A stretch of DNA of 34,977 nt from Candidatus Chloroploca mongolica (GTDB lineage: Bacteria; Chloroflexota; Chloroflexia; Chloroflexales; Chloroflexaceae): the NCBI RefSeq assembly GCF_004762035.2, contig NZ_SIJK02000053.1:1-34977 (forward strand), read 5' to 3'. The translations under genes and the position numbers were made by a program. Numbering within the stretch: position 1 is the stretch's first letter; the number at the start of each line of letters is the position of its first letter. This document shows positions 32,409 to 34,977 of this stretch, one piece after another. The notes under the pieces are model-generated. The model searched no databases. It saw nothing but the letters and a program-made list of their open reading frames with translations, and was not told the DNA's origin.

Positions 32409-34823
32409 TCAGGCGCTTTTCTTACGGGGAGGCTCTTTTTTTGTGCTGGTTGTCTTTTTGCTGGTGGCCGCCTTTTTGTTGGTCGGCGTCTTTTTGCTGG
32501 TGGCCGCCTTTTTCGTCGCGGTCGTTTTCTTGGTTGCCTTCTCTTTGCTCTCAGCTTGCACTGGGGTTGCTTCGACCGGGGCCATCTCTTCGAGGCTGTT
32601 GGTCAGATAGTCGCACTTTGGATAGCGTGAGCAGCCAAAGAAGGGCCGCCCAAAGCGCCCCCGGCGCCGCAGCAATTCGCCCTCGTGACACTTGGGACAG
32701 GCCACACCGGTGGGTTCGGGAAGGGGCACGGGCTTGCCATCTTTGCCGAGGCGCCGTGTATTGCTGCACTCGGGATAGCCTGAACAGCCGAGGAATGGCC
32801 CGAAGCGACTCTTTTTGATCACCATTGGCCGCCCACAGAGATTGCACATCACATCGCTGGTTTCGGGGGCGCTGGCTTTATCGAGAACGATTTTGCCGTC
32901 ACTGTCGCGATGGAAATCACTGGTGAAGTCACACGATTCAGGGCCACCATCTTTGCTGTACCGGGTACAAGCAAGGAACTCACCATTGCGTCCGAACTTG
33001 ATGGCGAGCAGACCCTGTTGACACTTGGGACACTGGAGATCGGTGACAATCTCTTCGCGCTTGAGATTGCGCATCTCAACCTTCGCATCAGCGAGGGTCT
33101 TCTGAAACGGCGCATAAAATTCGTGGAGGACAGGCACCCAAGCCTTTGATCCGTCGGCAATATCATCAAGTTGCTGTTCAAGGGCCGACGTAAAATCGTA
33201 GTCAACAATATTCGGAAAGTGGAGCACAAGGAGCTCGGTGACGACCCGCCCGAGGGTCGTTGGGATTAACTTCTTGTCGGCAGCCGTCACATAATCACGT
33301 TCCTGGATGGTTGAAATGATCGAAGCATAGGTCGAAGGCCGCCCAATGCCAAGGCGCTCAAGCTCTTTGACCAAGCTTGCCTCGGTAAAGCGGGGAAGCG
33401 GCTCGGTGAAATGCTGGATGGGCAGAAGTTCCAGCAGATCGAGCGGATCCTGCTCGACGAGAAGAGGCAGTCGGCGCTCGCTATCTTCGTCCTCTTCGCC
33501 CTCATCAAGGCTGACATTGTAGACCGCAAGAAAACCGGGGAACTTGAGCACCGAGCCGGTTGCCCGGAAGAGATAGGGCGCATTGCCAGTTGGCGCTGTC
33601 GGTGTCCAGGCCCCAAGATCAACGGTCGTACTATCAAAGATAGCCGGTGCCATCTGCGAGGCGACAAAACGCTTCCAGATCAACTCATAGAGCCGGAAGA
33701 GATCGCGTTCGAGGATCGCACTGACCTGCTCGGGTGCCCGCTCGCTACTTGTCGGACGGATCGCCTCGTGTGCCTCCTGGGCGCCTTTCGCCTTGGTTTT
33801 ATACACAGGGGGCTTATCGGGCAAATAGTCACGCCCAAAGCGGCTTTCGATCAAGCGCCGCGCCTCGGCTTGCGCTTCACTGGCCACATTGGTACTATCG
33901 GTACGCATATAGGTGATCAGACCGCTGACCCCCTCGTCGCCCCCAAGATCGACCCCCTCATAGAGACGCTGCGCGAGCATCATCGTCTTTTTGGCACTGA
34001 ACCCGAGTTTGCGCCCGGCCTCTTGCTGCAGGGTCGACGTCGTAAAGGGCGGAGCGGGGCTCCGGCGCTTATCTTTGCGGGTCACCTTCACCACGCGATA
34101 GGAAGCGCGGTCGAGGTCAGTCACAATCGCATCGGCCTGTTCCTGATCGGGCACCGCGAACTTATCGAGTTTCTTGCCTGCGCGCTCGATCAGTGTTGCG
34201 CGGAACGCATCGCGCGGGGCCGTACCCCCGGTCTTCAGCAGATCAGCCTCGATGGTCCAGTACTCAACGGGCACAAAGCTCTCGACCTCTTGCTCACGTT
34301 CGACAATCAGACGCACCGCGACTGACTGCACCCGGCCAGCGGAAAGCCCGCGCTTGACCTTATCCCAGAGCAAGGGACTCAGTTGATAGCCGACGAGTCG
34401 ATCGAGCACCCGGCGAGCTTGCTGGGCATTGACCAGATTCTCATTAATCGCACGGGGATGATCGAGTGCCTGTTGCACCGCATTACGCGTAATCTCCTGG
34501 AACACAACGCGATACACCGGCGTACGCCCGGGCTTGATGGCCTCGGTAATATGCCACGCAATCGCCTCACCCTCACGATCGGGGTCAGTCGCAAGATAGA
34601 TCGCATCGGCGTTGCGCATCGCCTGGCGCAATTCACTGACGACCTTCTCTTTGGTCACCTCATAGACGGGTTGAAAATTGTGCTCGACATCAATCGCCAG
34701 ATCACTCTTGGGCAAATCACGCACATGGCCCATACTCGAAGTGACCCGATACCCACGACCAAGATATTTCTGGATCGTCTTCGCCTTCGACGGCGACTCG
34801 ACGATAACAAGTTTGTCTCCCAT
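32409..34823 (-). CDS. topA: DNA topoisomerase I (type IA) with three zinc ribbons and Lys-rich tail
   Basis: Topoisomerase I relaxes negative supercoils through a 5'-phosphotyrosine link. The 804-residue form begins DKLVIVESPSKAKTIQKYLG (Toprim, catalytic E9) with D80-x-D82 in ATDPDREGEA, and the active-site tyrosine Y305 in GLITYMRTDSTN. Three C-terminal zinc ribbons follow (CPKC..C, CNLCGRPM..GCSGYPEC, CPKCHEGE..GCSRYPKC). The last 48 or so residues are a low-complexity tail of KKxAxxKK units like the tails of histone H1-like proteins. I use the ATG at 34823 because the Toprim domain starts there; 14 upstream codons are not conserved. A consensus promoter lies 60 bp upstream and a hairpin shared with ino1 lies past the stop. 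Confidence 0.96.
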   Translation of the reverse strand: MGDKLVIVESPSKAKTIQKYLGRGYRVTSSMGHVRDLPKSDLAIDVEHNFQPVYEVTKEKVVSELRQAMRNADAIYLATDPDREGEAIAWHITEAIKPGRTPVYRVVFQEITRNAVQQALDHPRAINENLVNAQQARRVLDRLVGYQLSPLLWDKVKRGLSAGRVQSVAVRLIVEREQEVESFVPVEYWTIEADLLKTGGTAPRDAFRATLIERAGKKLDKFAVPDQEQADAIVTDLDRASYRVVKVTRKDKRRSPAPPFTTSTLQQEAGRKLGFSAKKTMMLAQRLYEGVDLGGDEGVSGLITYMRTDSTNVASEAQAEARRLIESRFGRDYLPDKPPVYKTKAKGAQEAHEAIRPTSSERAPEQVSAILERDLFRLYELIWKRFVASQMAPAIFDSTTVDLGAWTPTAPTGNAPYLFRATGSVLKFPGFLAVYNVSLDEGEEDEDSERRLPLLVEQDPLDLLELLPIQHFTEPLPRFTEASLVKELERLGIGRPSTYASIISTIQERDYVTAADKKLIPTTLGRVVTELLVLHFPNIVDYDFTSALEQQLDDIADGSKAWVPVLHEFYAPFQKTLADAKVEMRNLKREEIVTDLQCPKCQQGLLAIKFGRNGEFLACTRYSKDGGPESCDFTSDFHRDSDGKIVLDKASAPETSDVMCNLCGRPMVIKKSRFGPFLGCSGYPECSNTRRLGKDGKPVPLPEPTGVACPKCHEGELLRRRGRFGRPFFGCSRYPKCDYLTNSLEEMAPVEATPVQAESKEKATKKTTATKKAATSKKTPTNKKAATSKKTTSTKKEPPRKKSA

Positions 34824-34880
34824 AGCGCCCCAGGCTAAGCCAAGAATAGTAACAAACTGCGGCACGCAATTCGCTATAGC

Positions 34881-34909
34881 ACTATACGCGGGCTATCCAT
34901 CCTTGTCAA
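34881..34909 (-). promoter_or_regulatory. Near-consensus promoter of topA
   Basis: On the minus strand, TTGACA (34904-34909), a 17-nt spacer and TATAGT (34881-34886), with a leader of about 50 nt. It is the best promoter match in the window. Confidence 0.8.
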
Positions 34910-34929
34910 TAGCCTGGTATCCAGGACAC

Positions 34930-34977
34930 AGGGCGATTGCATCTTCCGTGTATGCACCCCGCCAAGGCACCCGCAAG
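34930..34977. mobile_element. Second copy of the 155-bp MITE-like element, cut by window end
   Basis: Bases 34931-34977 match 8888-8934 with two differences in 47, including the terminal GGGCGATTGCATC and the GCACCCGCAAG core. It lies about 20 bp upstream of the topA -35. Confidence 0.85.

Overview
The window looks like part of a chromosome from a Chloroflexota bacterium, most likely a filamentous member of class Chloroflexia. I infer this from gene types rather than from a marker gene: an actinobacterial-type Ino1, an L,D-transpeptidase carrying two FGYP/VQYFERA repeats, a very large secreted protein of beta-helix and SdrD-like modules, a CheA-centred chemosensory operon without flagellar genes, and many small palindromic repeats. 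No photosynthesis gene is visible, so the lifestyle is open.

Left part (1-10.7 kb). The window opens inside a secreted RCC1-repeat protein. It is followed by a beta-propeller lipoprotein abutting hemW, then tRNA-Arg. On the minus strand come a small unknown gene coupled to a GT4 glycosyltransferase, murA, and a D-2-hydroxyacid dehydrogenase. Three tRNAs (Trp, Ser-TGA, Ser-GCT) share one strong promoter. An L,D-transpeptidase gene converges on the tRNA cluster.

Middle (11-21 kb). One 7.1-kb gene encodes a secreted protein of about 2,357 residues, with a right-handed beta-helix, a PKD domain and about 14 SdrD/CnaB-like modules. It converges with a minus-strand unit running response regulator, GT4 glycosyltransferase, amidase.

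Right part (21.5-31 kb). A nine-cistron-scale chemosensory locus is read leftwards: cheW, a second divergent CheW-like gene, a six-TM receptor without HAMP, a hybrid cheA with a C-terminal receiver, cheY, cheB, cheR fused to TPRs, and a TPR protein, closed by a long hairpin. It would methylate and demethylate its own receptor and pass phosphate to at least three receivers; a motility or surface (pilus/gliding) output is inference. Divergent to it is ino1 (inositol-phosphate synthase), which converges with topA (type IA topoisomerase with three zinc ribbons and a lysine-rich tail).

Between genes sit at least five families of short inverted repeats. The clearest is a 155-bp element with 15-bp perfect terminal inverted repeats and a 10-bp target-site-like duplication; a second copy begins at the right edge of the window.
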